A stretch of 64,000 nt of DNA from Cytophagales bacterium (GCA_020402945.1 JADBYQ010000016.1:1-64000), one strand, 5' to 3'. Positions 52,785 to 61,531 are shown, counted from the stretch's first letter. Notes: a model not told the origin generated them from the sequence alone. Translations and numbers: made by a program.

Positions 52785-54014
52785 ATGCCGACTTATTTAA
52801 ATCCCATCGCCTTTATTATCCCTGCCTTCTTTGCCTTCTTTGGTCTAGAATATTTAATTGCCAAGCAGCGAAAAAAGGAAATGCTTTTCAATTATGAGGG
52901 TTCCATCGCCAACCTGTCGGTTGGGATTGCCGAGCGTTTGTTGAACCTGTTTATCACAGGAAGTTTCTATTCCCTGTATTATTATGTGTATGAACATTTT
53001 TCGTTTTTCAAATTGTCAACTAGCTGGTGGATGTGGGTCATTTTATTTTTAGCAACTGATTTTGTGTGGTATTGGTATCATCGATTGGGTCATGAAGTGA
53101 ATCTTTTCTGGGGTGCACATATCGTCCACCACCAAAGCGAAGAATTCAATTACACCGTCTCAGCTCGCATTACCACACTACAGTCCTTCATTCGCAATAC
53201 GTTCTGGATTGTTTTGCCGCTTGTTGGTTTTCATCCCGCGATGGTGATAGCTATTTTGGTAGTACATGGTACCTATTCATTTTTCACACATACCCAGATG
53301 GTTGGGAAATTAGGCTGGGCAGAACATATCTTTATTACACCATCGCACCACGGTGTACACCACGCATCCAACGAAAAATACCTGGATAAAAACTACGGTG
53401 ACATTTTTGTTTTTTGGGACAAACTGTTCGGAACGTTTCAGGCTGAAGTGGAGAAACCTGTATATGGCCTTACCCATCCGTTGAAAAGCAAAAGTTTCTT
53501 ATGGCAACATTTTCATTATTATTTCGAATTGGCTGAGGCGTGTAGGCGCTGTGGATCCATTTGGCAGGCTGTAAAAATCATCCTCGGCAAGCCCGCTCAT
53601 CTGAATCCAGACTTACGTCCATTTTTGGAGAGGAAATGGCTTCCCAAAAAAGTTGCGTTTAAATCTTCACTCCGTTTCAAAATTTATTTAAATGCGCAAC
53701 TAGTAACCAGCCTTACAATGCTTTTCGTATTTACTTTGCTATTTGGCACTTTGAACATTTATGAAAAGACATTCTTTGTTTCTTTCATTTTAACTACGCT
53801 TATCAATTGTGGGGCTCTTTTAGAGCAACAAAAGTGGGTTTACCAAATTGAAATTGGTAGACTATTTATCCTGATAGCCTTCGTTTGCATAACACAGCAA
53901 AATTTGTGGTTTTTTATTTTCGGATCAGCGGCCGTGCTATTCGTTTCCATGCTTGAGTCCGTAAAGGTTTTTTATTTTCGATTTATTTACCACCAGGAAG
54001 ACCTTGTAACTTAA
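52785..54014 (+). CDS. Sterol desaturase / fatty-acid hydroxylase superfamily protein
   Basis: 409 aa with about six hydrophobic segments. Di-iron histidine boxes are HRLGHEVN, HIVHHQS and HGVHHASN (about residues 103-205). The family uses O2 to oxidise C-H bonds of lipids such as sterols, carotenoids or ether lipids (the best bacterial case is alkylglycerol monooxygenase-like). Substrate unknown. The downstream genes 54045 and 54492 on the same strand lie 30 bp and 9 bp apart, suggesting an operon. Confidence 0.85.
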   Translation: MPTYLNPIAFIIPAFFAFFGLEYLIAKQRKKEMLFNYEGSIANLSVGIAERLLNLFITGSFYSLYYYVYEHFSFFKLSTSWWMWVILFLATDFVWYWYHRLGHEVNLFWGAHIVHHQSEEFNYTVSARITTLQSFIRNTFWIVLPLVGFHPAMVIAILVVHGTYSFFTHTQMVGKLGWAEHIFITPSHHGVHHASNEKYLDKNYGDIFVFWDKLFGTFQAEVEKPVYGLTHPLKSKSFLWQHFHYYFELAEACRRCGSIWQAVKIILGKPAHLNPDLRPFLERKWLPKKVAFKSSLRFKIYLNAQLVTSLTMLFVFTLLFGTLNIYEKTFFVSFILTTLINCGALLEQQKWVYQIEIGRLFILIAFVCITQQNLWFFIFGSAAVLFVSMLESVKVFYFRFIYHQEDLVT

Positions 54015-54044
54015 CTAGTTCCCATCAATCTAATCCGTACAATC

Positions 54045-54482
54045 ATGAAACAGATACTATTTATTTTTTGCTTTTTTTCCTTTGGATTGCATTACAACAG
54101 TAGCGCACAGAATCCCAAAGACGAAACGTTCACTATCGAAAACTACTATAAAGTAAAGTGGGGCTTCGCTGAGGAATTTCTTTCGCTCTATAAGAAAAAC
54201 CACTACCAGCTTTTGAAAAAGGCACAGGAAAAGGGCGATCTTATCGCCATTCAAATCGAGAAGTCCAGGCAACATGCTTCAGAAGAAAGCCGATGGGACT
54301 ACCGGGTAACTTTAGTCTTCAAGAATGTTCAGGCAGCCTTTGACCCAAACCTGACAGAGCCCTACAAAAAGGCGCTCTATCCCGACCTTGACAAATTAAA
54401 GAAAGACGAACAGCGCAGGTTTGAGATTTTGTTAGCACATTGGGACGTAGAAGTTCAATCCATAGATCCCGACAAACCTTAA
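54045..54482 (+). CDS. Secreted hypothetical protein, 145 aa
   Basis: Signal peptide 1-21 (ends SSAQ). The mature part resembles a ferredoxin-like or ABM fold: ENYYKVKWGFAEEFLSLYKK, then EKSRQHASEESRWDYRVTLVF and an acidic helical end. It has no known family name. It precedes the CpcT-like gene by 9 bp. Confidence 0.65.
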   Translation: MKQILFIFCFFSFGLHYNSSAQNPKDETFTIENYYKVKWGFAEEFLSLYKKNHYQLLKKAQEKGDLIAIQIEKSRQHASEESRWDYRVTLVFKNVQAAFDPNLTEPYKKALYPDLDKLKKDEQRRFEILLAHWDVEVQSIDPDKP

Positions 54483-54491
54483 AATTTCCTG

Positions 54492-55112
54492 ATGATGCAA
54501 CACGCCTCCTACATGGCCGTTTTTTTATTTCAGCTTACCAGTTTGCAGGCGCAAATCACTTCCGAAGTAAAAGAGTTCAGCAAACTAATCCCCGGCTTTT
54601 ATAGTACCGAAGCCATGTGGAAAAAGGACTCCACTTTTTCCAATGTTCAACTCCATATCGTTCCGATCTGGCAAGAGAGCAAAGAAGGCTTTTGGTTTTA
54701 CCTCGAACAGGCCGAAGTAAAAAGTTTACAACGACCCTATCGCCAGGTCATCCTGCATATTACCGCAAACAATAAAAGTGTGATGAGCGCCAATCTGGCC
54801 ATCAAAAACAGATTGAGCTTTGCGGGCGCCTGGAAAGATGCTGCCCTGTTGCAAAGACTTACCAAGGCCGATATTGATTCCATCAATACTTGCAACATTG
54901 TATTCACCCGAATAAGTAAGAAAACTTTTGTGGGTGGCACCACTCAGGGGGGCTGCCCCAACCAATACAAGGGTGCCAGTTATTTTACCAATGAGAGCGC
55001 ATTGACGGAAAGGAGTTTAAAGAGTTGGGATCGTGGCTGGAAAGCCGATGGCCAATTGGCCTGGGGACCTGCCAAACATGGCTATACCTTTGATAAAATT
55101 TCTGGTTTATAA
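54492..55112 (+). CDS. CpcT/CpeT family chromophore-lyase-like protein, secreted
   Basis: 206 aa. Signal peptide 1-21 (ends LQAQ). A CpcT/CpeT barrel is visible: FSKLIPGFYSTEAMW, PIWQESKEGFWFYLEQA, RPYRQVILHI and WGPAKHGYTFDKISG. Cyanobacterial members attach bilins to phycobiliproteins; this bacterium should not have phycobilisomes, so a different ligand or substrate is expected. Secretion also argues against the classic role. It lies 18 bp before the NhaC gene. Confidence 0.8.
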   Translation: MMQHASYMAVFLFQLTSLQAQITSEVKEFSKLIPGFYSTEAMWKKDSTFSNVQLHIVPIWQESKEGFWFYLEQAEVKSLQRPYRQVILHITANNKSVMSANLAIKNRLSFAGAWKDAALLQRLTKADIDSINTCNIVFTRISKKTFVGGTTQGGCPNQYKGASYFTNESALTERSLKSWDRGWKADGQLAWGPAKHGYTFDKISGL

Positions 55113-55130
55113 AACATTTTGGCGGGCAAC

Positions 55131-56441
55131 ATGACAAAAAATGAAACGGGTCGCTTTTGGGCACTACTCCCATTGATTATATTTCTGGTTGTCTATTTGG
55201 TCACTTCTTTAGTGCTCAACGATTTTTATAAAATGCCAATACTTGTGGCGTTTCTGTTTTCCGCCATCGTTGGGTTTCTTCAATATCCAAAGCTTTCATT
55301 TTCCCACAAGACGGAAGAGTTTTCAAAGGGTGCCGGAGATCCAGGGATCATGTTAATGATTCTTATTTTTTTACTGGCCGGTGCTTTCGCAGAATTGAGT
55401 AAAGCCATTGGGGCCGTGCAATCGACCATCAACTTTGCTTTGTCTTATTTATCACCCAACTTATTGATAGCCGGTTTGTTTCTTACAGCCTGTTTTATTT
55501 CGCTGTCGCTGGGCACATCGGTTGGCACTGTCGTGGCACTTGCACCCATTGCTGTTGGGCTTCACGAAACCATCTCGGGCAACCTTGCGGTCTATCTTGC
55601 AGCGGTAGTGGGAGGTGCTATGTTTGGCGATAACCTTTCCATGATCTCAGACACAACCATTGCCGCTACCCGAACACAAGGCGTGGAAATGCTGGATAAA
55701 TTTAAAGTCAATTTTTTAATTGTTCTGCCGGCAGCCATCCTCACATTTCTCCTCTATGTGTTCAGCAGCGATGCGACCCAAACCATGAATAATGCGACCT
55801 ACGACTATTCGATCATTAAAGTATTGCCTTATGTTTTCATTTTCGTAGCAGCCTTACTAGGTTTGAATGTCATCTGGGTGCTGATTTTGGGAATAGTGCT
55901 CACGCTGTTTATTGGCCTTTATTTTAATCTTGAATTCTGGCCGGCATTGGGAGCACTCAATTCCGGAATGGCCTCTATGTTTGAATTGAGCATTATCTGC
56001 ATTTTGATTGGAGGTATAGTCGGCCTCATTCGATACTATGGTGGGATTGATTTTATACTGCATCATGTTTCCCGTAAAGTAAAAAGCGCAAGGGGTGGTG
56101 AACTGGGAATTTTTTCTTTGACTACATTGGTCAATATTGCGTTGGCAAACAATACGATTACAATTCTAATTGTGGGGCCGCTGGCAAAAACCATTTCCGA
56201 TAAAAACAATATTGACCCACGGAGAAGTGCAAGTGTTTTAGATACCACATCATGCTTTGTTCAGGGTGCGCTACCTTATGGAGCACAGTTGTTAGCCGCT
56301 GTTGCAATTGCTAACAATCAGGTAACGGCAGTTGGAATTATGAGATACCTTTACTACCCGTACTTGATTGGAATCAGCACACTTTTGTTCATTCTTTTCC
56401 GCAAACAAAAAAGTACTAGCAATCATTCGTTGTCAAAGTAG
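55131..56441 (+). CDS. NhaC-family Na+/H+ antiporter-like protein
   Basis: 436 aa from ATG 55131 (an earlier in-frame TTG at 55119 lies almost on the previous stop). About 11 to 12 transmembrane helices. GTSVGTVVALAPI and GGAMFGDNLSMISDTTIAATRTQGVEM are NhaC-type motifs, and NIALANNTITILIVGPLAK and TTSCFVQGALPYGAQ are their second-half counterparts. It exchanges sodium, lactate/malate or other ions; the exact substrate cannot be read. It may be co-transcribed with the two preceding genes. Confidence 0.85.
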   Translation: MTKNETGRFWALLPLIIFLVVYLVTSLVLNDFYKMPILVAFLFSAIVGFLQYPKLSFSHKTEEFSKGAGDPGIMLMILIFLLAGAFAELSKAIGAVQSTINFALSYLSPNLLIAGLFLTACFISLSLGTSVGTVVALAPIAVGLHETISGNLAVYLAAVVGGAMFGDNLSMISDTTIAATRTQGVEMLDKFKVNFLIVLPAAILTFLLYVFSSDATQTMNNATYDYSIIKVLPYVFIFVAALLGLNVIWVLILGIVLTLFIGLYFNLEFWPALGALNSGMASMFELSIICILIGGIVGLIRYYGGIDFILHHVSRKVKSARGGELGIFSLTTLVNIALANNTITILIVGPLAKTISDKNNIDPRRSASVLDTTSCFVQGALPYGAQLLAAVAIANNQVTAVGIMRYLYYPYLIGISTLLFILFRKQKSTSNHSLSK

Positions 56442-56518
56442 ATGGCTTCTTATTTTACCGAAAGATTGATTTTTGAAAAACAATCTACTGAATTAGTAGG
56501 TTAATTAAATTCCTTTTT

Positions 56519-56526
56519 TATCTTTG
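56519..56526 (+). promoter_or_regulatory. TATCTTTG -7 box upstream of the SAM-I riboswitch
   Basis: Perfect TAnnTTTG match, 17 bp upstream of the aptamer start. Transcription would begin near 56533 and include the whole riboswitch. Confidence 0.6.
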
Positions 56527-56542
56527 TAGCGCGTTCTTTAAA

Positions 56543-56651
56543 ATCTTATCCAGAAAGACGGAGGGTAGTGGCCCTATGATGTCTTGGCAACCGCTTCAGC
56601 AATGAGGTATGGTGCCAATTCCATCCTTGCTTACGCGAGGAAAGATAAGTT
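56543..56651 (+). ncRNA. SAM-I riboswitch (S-box) aptamer
   Basis: P1 arms CTTATC (56545-56550) and GATAAG (56644-56649). The core follows the S-box consensus: CAGAAAGACGGAGGG, GGCCC, GATGTCTTGGCAACC, and later GGTGCCAATTCC. It senses S-adenosylmethionine and here precedes a terminator (56683-56715) and a trans-sulfuration gene. Confidence 0.93.
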
Positions 56652-56682
56652 TGAAACAGCCTTTGGTTAAATTGAAAATATC

Positions 56683-56715
56683 AAAAGCTCTTCTGACTTG
56701 TCGGAAGAGCTTTTT
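56683..56715 (+). terminator. Riboswitch expression-platform terminator
   Basis: Stem AAAAGCTCTTC / GAAGAGCTTTT (56683-56693, 56704-56714), followed by a short T-run. It begins about 33 bp after the aptamer. It would stop transcription when SAM is bound. An anti-terminator partner was not identified. Confidence 0.85.
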
Positions 56716-56784
56716 ATTGCTCTCCGGCTTGCCTGGTTTAAGGTTTACGAACAAAAAGTTAAACCCTTAAACCTATTCTATTTT

Positions 56785-57957
56785 ATGAAAGAGCAAACCA
56801 GAATTCTTCAAAGCATCCCGGTAGATGAAACCACAGGCGCGGTATCTGTTCCTATTTATCAAACCACAACGTTCGTTCACGATTATCCCGGTCAGCACAA
56901 GGGCTATGATTACACCCGCTCTGGTAATCCTACACGTCAGGTGTTAGAGAAATTGATTGCCGAACTAGAGCAGGGTACCACGGGTGCTGCATTTGCCAGT
57001 GGCATGGCTGCCATTGATGCTGTGCTTCGCTTGTTGCACCTAGGTGATCATGTTATTGCAGGAAATGATATTTATGGAGGAACGTATAGGCTATTGACAA
57101 CCTTGGCCAAACGCGCAGGTGTTGAGACTACCTTCGTGGATTTGCACGATCCAGATGCTATTGAAGATGCCATTCAAAATAATACAAAATTGTTGTGGTT
57201 GGAAACACCCTCGAATCCGCTCTTGCGCATCATTGACATCGCGGCTGTCTCCAAGATCACCAAGAAGCACAACATATTGCTGGCTGCTGATAACACGTTT
57301 GCCTCGCCTGTTGGTCAAAAACCACTAGCGTTAGGTGCTGATATTGTGGTGCACAGTGCTACCAAATATATTGGTGGACATAGCGATGTCATTTCAGGAT
57401 TGGTGGTAACAAAAACAGAAGAGTTGGGCAAGGAGATTCTCTTTGTACAAAATGCTTCGGGTGGAGTACTGAGCCCCTTTGAAAGCTGGTTGCTGATACG
57501 GGGATTAGAAACATTGGAACTTCGTGTGAAGCAACATTCAGAGAATGCGCTAGCGGTAGCTAAATTTCTGGAAACACACTCTGACGTAAAGGAAGTTTTC
57601 TACCCTGGATTAAAAAGTCATCCGCACCATGCGCTGGCCAAATCACAACAAAAATATTTTAGTGGTGTTGTGTCCTTTCGATTGAAAGATGATGATCAGA
57701 AGACAGCTGCTCGCGTGGTTACTTCCACAAAACTATTTAAACTGGCCGAGAGTTTGGGAGGAATTAAAAGCCTCATTAATCACCCAGCTACCATGACCCA
57801 CGCTTCCATCCCTAAAGATCGCCATGCTGACTTTGGCATTTCCGATGGCCTGATCCGCTTGTCGGTTGGCTTGGAAGATGCGGAGGATCTCATTGAGGAT
57901 TTAGATAACGCCTTGAAACAAGTATATGCAGAAATTGAGGAGCACCAATCTGTTTAG
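56785..57957 (+). CDS. Trans-sulfuration PLP enzyme (cystathionine gamma-synthase/lyase family)
   Basis: 390 aa from ATG 56785 (MKEQTR); the frame extends upstream to 56698 but that part lies inside the riboswitch terminator. PLP-binding Lys is in VVHSATKYIGGHSDV (about 201-206). DYTRSGNPTRQVLEKLIA, GMAAIDAVLRLL and LWLETPSNPLLRI are family motifs. It makes or cleaves cystathionine or homocysteine; the SAM riboswitch argues for a biosynthetic role in methionine supply (MetB-like). A gamma-lyase cannot be excluded. Confidence 0.9.
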   Translation: MKEQTRILQSIPVDETTGAVSVPIYQTTTFVHDYPGQHKGYDYTRSGNPTRQVLEKLIAELEQGTTGAAFASGMAAIDAVLRLLHLGDHVIAGNDIYGGTYRLLTTLAKRAGVETTFVDLHDPDAIEDAIQNNTKLLWLETPSNPLLRIIDIAAVSKITKKHNILLAADNTFASPVGQKPLALGADIVVHSATKYIGGHSDVISGLVVTKTEELGKEILFVQNASGGVLSPFESWLLIRGLETLELRVKQHSENALAVAKFLETHSDVKEVFYPGLKSHPHHALAKSQQKYFSGVVSFRLKDDDQKTAARVVTSTKLFKLAESLGGIKSLINHPATMTHASIPKDRHADFGISDGLIRLSVGLEDAEDLIEDLDNALKQVYAEIEEHQSV

Positions 57958-58014
57958 CCGCCAATAACAAATATCGGGTCACAATTTTTATTTGATTCAA
58001 ACCTCTACCTAAAG

Positions 58015-58164
58015 ATGTTATATCAAAATGCAGCAACAGACGACCAAGTAGCTAAAATCGATGGTAGGAAATTAAGCAGCCCAGGGTGCGAAGGAGAAGT
58101 AAGCATTGGGGCTCATGACATTGCAATCCTGCTACGATTTTATACCTTCGGTGGACTAACCTAA
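58015..58164 (+). CDS. Small ORF or remnant, 49 aa
   Basis: ATG 58015 to TAA 58162 gives MLYQNAATDDQVAKIDGRKL, followed by a short strand-rich tail (SIGAHDIAILLRF). I do not recognise it. It could be a remnant of a larger gene. It precedes the DoxX gene by 10 bp. Confidence 0.3.
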   Translation: MLYQNAATDDQVAKIDGRKLSSPGCEGEVSIGAHDIAILLRFYTFGGLT

Positions 58165-58174
58165 AATTGTGCTT

Positions 58175-58546
58175 ATGAAAAACAAAATTCTGTTTGTGCT
58201 GTCCTTGCTTTTCGGATTGTTTTTAATCAATGCCGGATTGAACAAATTTTTCAACTATATGCCGCCTCCTCCCGATGAAGACATCACGAAGTTAATGAGT
58301 GCATTTGCGACCATCGGATGGGTGATGCCATTGGTGGGCGCAGCCGAAGTAGTGGGCGGCATTTTGTTCATTATTCCAAAAGTGCGGGCACTGGGCGCTA
58401 TCGTAGTTTTTCCTGTTATCGTAGGGATTGTACTAACAAATATTATCAACCTGCCAGCTGGATTGCCCATTGCTGCTGTATTTTTTGCAATCAATGTGTG
58501 GGTCATCTACGAGAACCGTGAAAAGTACTTTCCCATGATCCGATAA
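58175..58546 (+). CDS. DoxX family membrane protein
   Basis: 123 aa from ATG 58175 (a GTG two codons earlier is the frame start). Four transmembrane helices and NAGLNKFFNYMPPP, GWVMPLVGAAEVVGGILFI and GAIVVFPVIVGIVLTNI fit DoxX/DoxD-type proteins. These are linked to thiosulfate or redox stress in some species. It is the first of a run reaching the photolyase-like gene at 60001. Confidence 0.82.
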   Translation: MKNKILFVLSLLFGLFLINAGLNKFFNYMPPPPDEDITKLMSAFATIGWVMPLVGAAEVVGGILFIIPKVRALGAIVVFPVIVGIVLTNIINLPAGLPIAAVFFAINVWVIYENREKYFPMIR

Positions 58547-58595
58547 AACTAAGAGCCGGTCGAGAACAAAATAGACCGTCTTTGGTTTGTATGGC

Positions 58596-59294
58596 ATGGC
58601 AAACATATTAATCATTGGCGCCTCTTCAGGAATTGGCGCCTCTCTCGCAAAACAACTGATAGCAGAAGGGCATCAGGTATACGGCACATTCAATAAAACG
58701 ACAGGTACATCGGACGATGGCTTTACTAAATTCCAGTCACTAAATGTTTTGGATGAAAATCCTGACTTCACTTTCTTGCCGGATGCGCTGGATGGGTTGG
58801 TGTATTGCCCTGGTGCGGTGAATTTAAAACCGTTCGCACGTGTCAAACCGGAAGATTTTGTTTCTGATTTTCAATTGCAACTGGTAGGTGCAGTCAAAGT
58901 CATTCAAGCCTGCCTTCCTAAACTAAAAAATGCGAATAGTCCCTCCATCGTATTGTTTTCTACGGTGGCCATGCAAATGGGCTTCAATTTCCATTCGCTG
59001 GTGGCTTCCTCCAAAGGAGCTGTAGAAGGATTGACCAAGGCACTCGCGGCAGAGTTTGCACCTAAGATTCGGGTGAATTGTATTGCCCCCTCAATAACTG
59101 ATACTCCTCTTGCCGGAACTCTCCTCAATACTGATGAGAAGAAAGATGCCAATGCACAGCGCCATCCGCTAAAGAAAATTGGTAAGCCCGAAGATCTTGC
59201 CAACCTTGCTTCTTTCTTACTTTCTGAAAAATCAAGCTGGATAACAGGACAAGTGATACATGCCGATGGTGGCATGTCGAGTTTGAAAGTGTAG
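58596..59294 (+). CDS. SDR-family protein with altered active site
   Basis: 232 aa from ATG 58596. N-terminal NAD(P)-binding GASSGIGASL (8-17) and a NxxG-like VYCPGAVN segment are normal. In the usual YxxxK active site the sequence is V136-A-S-S-K140 (SLVASSKGAVEGL), so Tyr is replaced by Val while Lys stays. The rest (AEFAPKIRVNCIAPSITDTP, WITGQVIHADGG) is typical. The enzyme may be inactive or use another proton donor. It lies 11 bp before the flavin-reductase gene. Confidence 0.88.
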   Translation: MANILIIGASSGIGASLAKQLIAEGHQVYGTFNKTTGTSDDGFTKFQSLNVLDENPDFTFLPDALDGLVYCPGAVNLKPFARVKPEDFVSDFQLQLVGAVKVIQACLPKLKNANSPSIVLFSTVAMQMGFNFHSLVASSKGAVEGLTKALAAEFAPKIRVNCIAPSITDTPLAGTLLNTDEKKDANAQRHPLKKIGKPEDLANLASFLLSEKSSWITGQVIHADGGMSSLKV

Positions 59295-59304
59295 TCCGGT
59301 ATTT

Positions 59305-59778
59305 ATGAAGCGTCCCTGGAATCTACCGAACATTCCGGTATATAGCCTTGCCACGTATGATGAACAAAATGTCAACATGAATATCTGCACGTATGTTTCA
59401 GCTGTAAGCATGAAACCTAAACGGTACATGGTTGCTGTCTATCACGATACCCAGTCACTTCATAACATTCTCCATAGCAAAAACGCGATCCTTCAAGTAT
59501 TGGGCAAACAACACGTCAACCTGGTCAATGTGTTGGGGAAAAAAAGTGGACTGAGTTACGATAAAGAATCGTACCTGAATAAAAAGAAATGCCTCGAACT
59601 GTGGAATGATAAGAAAGTGTTGACCAATTGCGCGGGATTAATTGAGTTAGAAAAATTATGGTCGAAAGATGCAGGCGATCATGTTTTGTTTCTGTTTGAC
59701 GTAAAGAGATTTCAAACTAATCACGAAAACGTTTTGATGCTGGATGATTTACGCGAGAAGGGTTTAATCAGAATTTGA
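59305..59778 (+). CDS. Flavin reductase-like domain protein
   Basis: 157 aa. NICTYVSAVSMKPKRYMVAV, NAILQVLGKQHVNLV and HVLFLFDVKRF fit a split-barrel FMN-binding flavin reductase fold. Such proteins reduce flavin with NAD(P)H for partner enzymes. The SDR upstream and the cryptochrome-like gene downstream are flavin or nicotinamide users, so a supply role is possible. Confidence 0.82.
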   Translation: MKRPWNLPNIPVYSLATYDEQNVNMNICTYVSAVSMKPKRYMVAVYHDTQSLHNILHSKNAILQVLGKQHVNLVNVLGKKSGLSYDKESYLNKKKCLELWNDKKVLTNCAGLIELEKLWSKDAGDHVLFLFDVKRFQTNHENVLMLDDLREKGLIRI

Positions 59779-59791
59779 CACCAGCAAATCT

Positions 59792-59838
59792 GGCCGCAAG
59801 CCACAGGCTACAAGCTTGTGGCGTGAGGCTTGCAGCCT
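59792..59838. repeat. Imperfect palindrome, REP-like
   Basis: Outer arms GGCCGCAAGCC (59792-59802) and GGCTTGCAGCC (59827-59837), 10 of 11 complementary, with an inner ACAAGCTTGT palindrome. It lies between the flavin-reductase stop and the DUF2256 start. Confidence 0.65.
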
Positions 59839-59858
59839 AATTGCAATCAACATCACCC

Positions 59859-59999
59859 ATGCACAAAAAACAAAACCTCCCCACCAAAACTTGCACCGTG
59901 TGCGGGAGGCCATTTGCGTGGCGCAAAAAATGGGAGAAGGTGTGGGAAGAGGTAAAGTACTGTAGCGATAGATGTCGCATAAATAAATCGAAGAAGTAG
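59859..59999 (+). CDS. DUF2256 small zinc-ribbon-like protein
   Basis: 46 aa. [20 protein letters not shown] followed by [20 protein letters not shown] matches the DUF2256 pattern, with four cysteines (Cys12, Cys15, Cys35, Cys39) forming a likely metal site. It is often next to photolyase-like genes. Here it ends one base before the ATG of the cryptochrome-like gene at 60001, so the two are surely co-transcribed. Confidence 0.92.
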   Translation: MHKKQNLPTKTCTVCGRPFAWRKKWEKVWEEVKYCSDRCRINKSKK

Positions 60000-60000
60000 T

Positions 60001-61485
60001 ATGAGTGCAGTTTCGTTTGTCTTTCCCCATCAGCTTTTTGAGAAGCATCCAGCTATTTCGAATAATCGGTCTATTTTTCTTATAGAGGAACTCCTCTTCT
60101 TTACCCAATACAATTTTCACAAACAAAAGCTGGTCTTTCATCGCGCCAGCATGAAAGCATACCAACATTTTCTGGAGGGTAAAGGGTTTACAGTGAACTA
60201 TATTGAAGCAAGGGAAAAAGTTTCCGACATAAGAGTTCTGCTTACAGATCTCAAGCAAAAGGGTATTTCTGAAATACACTATGCCAATGTGACAGACTAT
60301 TTATTAGAGAAGAGAATAGCTGAACTCTCGCTTAAGTTAAAAATCAAAGTTATTAAAAGTGATTCTCCGCTATTCCTACTTACCGCTCAGCAAGTGGATC
60401 ACTATTTTGTAGGTAAAAAGCGATTCTATCAAACGGACTTCTATACCCAGCAACGCAAACACTTTAAAATTTTAGTCGATGAGAAGCAGCAACCAGAAGG
60501 GGGAAAGTGGACGTTTGACACAGAAAACCGGTTAAAATATCCAAAAGGAAAAAGGCCACCGGAAATAAAATTTCCAAAACCAAATGAATATTGGAACGAG
60601 GCAGCTTGCTATGTAACTGAAAAATTCTCCAAAAATTATGGAGAGATCAGTAAATCATTTATCTATCCCACCACGTTTGCCGAAAGCCGTGCGTGGCTAA
60701 AGCAGTTTTTGCAAAAGCGGTTTGATGAGTTTGGCGCATACGAAGATGCAGTAGTCACTAGCGAAAGCATTTTGCACCACAGTGTATTGACGCCCATGCT
60801 GAATGTAGGATTGCTCACTCCACAAGAAATACTGGATGAAGCGGTTACCCATGCCACCGAAAATAATATCCCACTTAACTCGTGCGAAGGCTTCGTTCGG
60901 CAAATTTTAGGTTGGCGTGAATTTATTCGTGGCGTATATCAAACCAAAGGCACGCAAGAACGCACTACTAATTATTGGAAGTTCAAACGGAAAATTCCAA
61001 AATCATTTTGGAATGGGACTACAGGTATTCTTCCTATTGATCACACTATAAAAAAAGTACTTACCACTGGATACTGCCATCATATTGAACGGCTGATGGT
61101 GCTTGGCAATTTTATGTTGCTGTGCGAGTTTGACCCGGACGAAGTATACAAATGGTTTATGGAACTCTTTATAGATGCCTATGATTGGGTGATGGTTCCC
61201 AATGTGTATGGCATGAGCCAATTTGCCGATGGCGGCTTGATGGCCACCAAACCCTACATCAGCGGAAGCAACTACCTCATGAAAATGAGTGACTACCAGA
61301 AAGGAGATTGGCAACCGATATGGGATGCATTGTTCTGGCGCTTCATGCATACGCACAGAGATTTCTTTTTAAAGAACCCGCGATTGGGCATGTTGGTGAA
61401 AACATTTGATAAGATGCCATCGGCAAAGCAGGAAACGCATATACAAAATGCAAGCGCTTTTTTAGCTGGACTAGACGAGAAGTAG
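60001..61485 (+). CDS. Photolyase-related (CryB/PhrB-like) protein lacking Fe-S cysteines
   Basis: 494 aa. The N-terminal antenna region and FAD domain follow the bacterial (6-4)/FeS photolyase family (for example CEGFVRQILGWREFIRG, YCHHIERLMVLGNFMLL, WVMVPNVYGMSQFADGG). In Fe-S members the C-terminal region carries SDYCKGC and further cysteines; here it reads MSDYQKGDWQPIWD (429-442) and the M-x-C position near 340-350 reads TTGILPID. All expected cluster ligands appear to be missing. It is coupled to DUF2256 and likely binds FAD for DNA repair or light sensing. Confidence 0.9.
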   Translation: MSAVSFVFPHQLFEKHPAISNNRSIFLIEELLFFTQYNFHKQKLVFHRASMKAYQHFLEGKGFTVNYIEAREKVSDIRVLLTDLKQKGISEIHYANVTDYLLEKRIAELSLKLKIKVIKSDSPLFLLTAQQVDHYFVGKKRFYQTDFYTQQRKHFKILVDEKQQPEGGKWTFDTENRLKYPKGKRPPEIKFPKPNEYWNEAACYVTEKFSKNYGEISKSFIYPTTFAESRAWLKQFLQKRFDEFGAYEDAVVTSESILHHSVLTPMLNVGLLTPQEILDEAVTHATENNIPLNSCEGFVRQILGWREFIRGVYQTKGTQERTTNYWKFKRKIPKSFWNGTTGILPIDHTIKKVLTTGYCHHIERLMVLGNFMLLCEFDPDEVYKWFMELFIDAYDWVMVPNVYGMSQFADGGLMATKPYISGSNYLMKMSDYQKGDWQPIWDALFWRFMHTHRDFFLKNPRLGMLVKTFDKMPSAKQETHIQNASAFLAGLDEK

Positions 61486-61531
61486 CGTTTACAAACATTT
61501 CAATTCATATTCTCAATACAAACAACAAGTA

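Noticed and set aside
56698-56784. N-terminal extension of the trans-sulfuration enzyme from TTG 56698
   Set aside because: The segment includes the riboswitch terminator stem and shows no family similarity; ATG 56785 fits the family start.
59764-60279. 171-aa minus-strand frame
   Set aside because: It overlaps the 3' end of the flavin-reductase gene, DUF2256 and the photolyase-like start, all with strong family matches.
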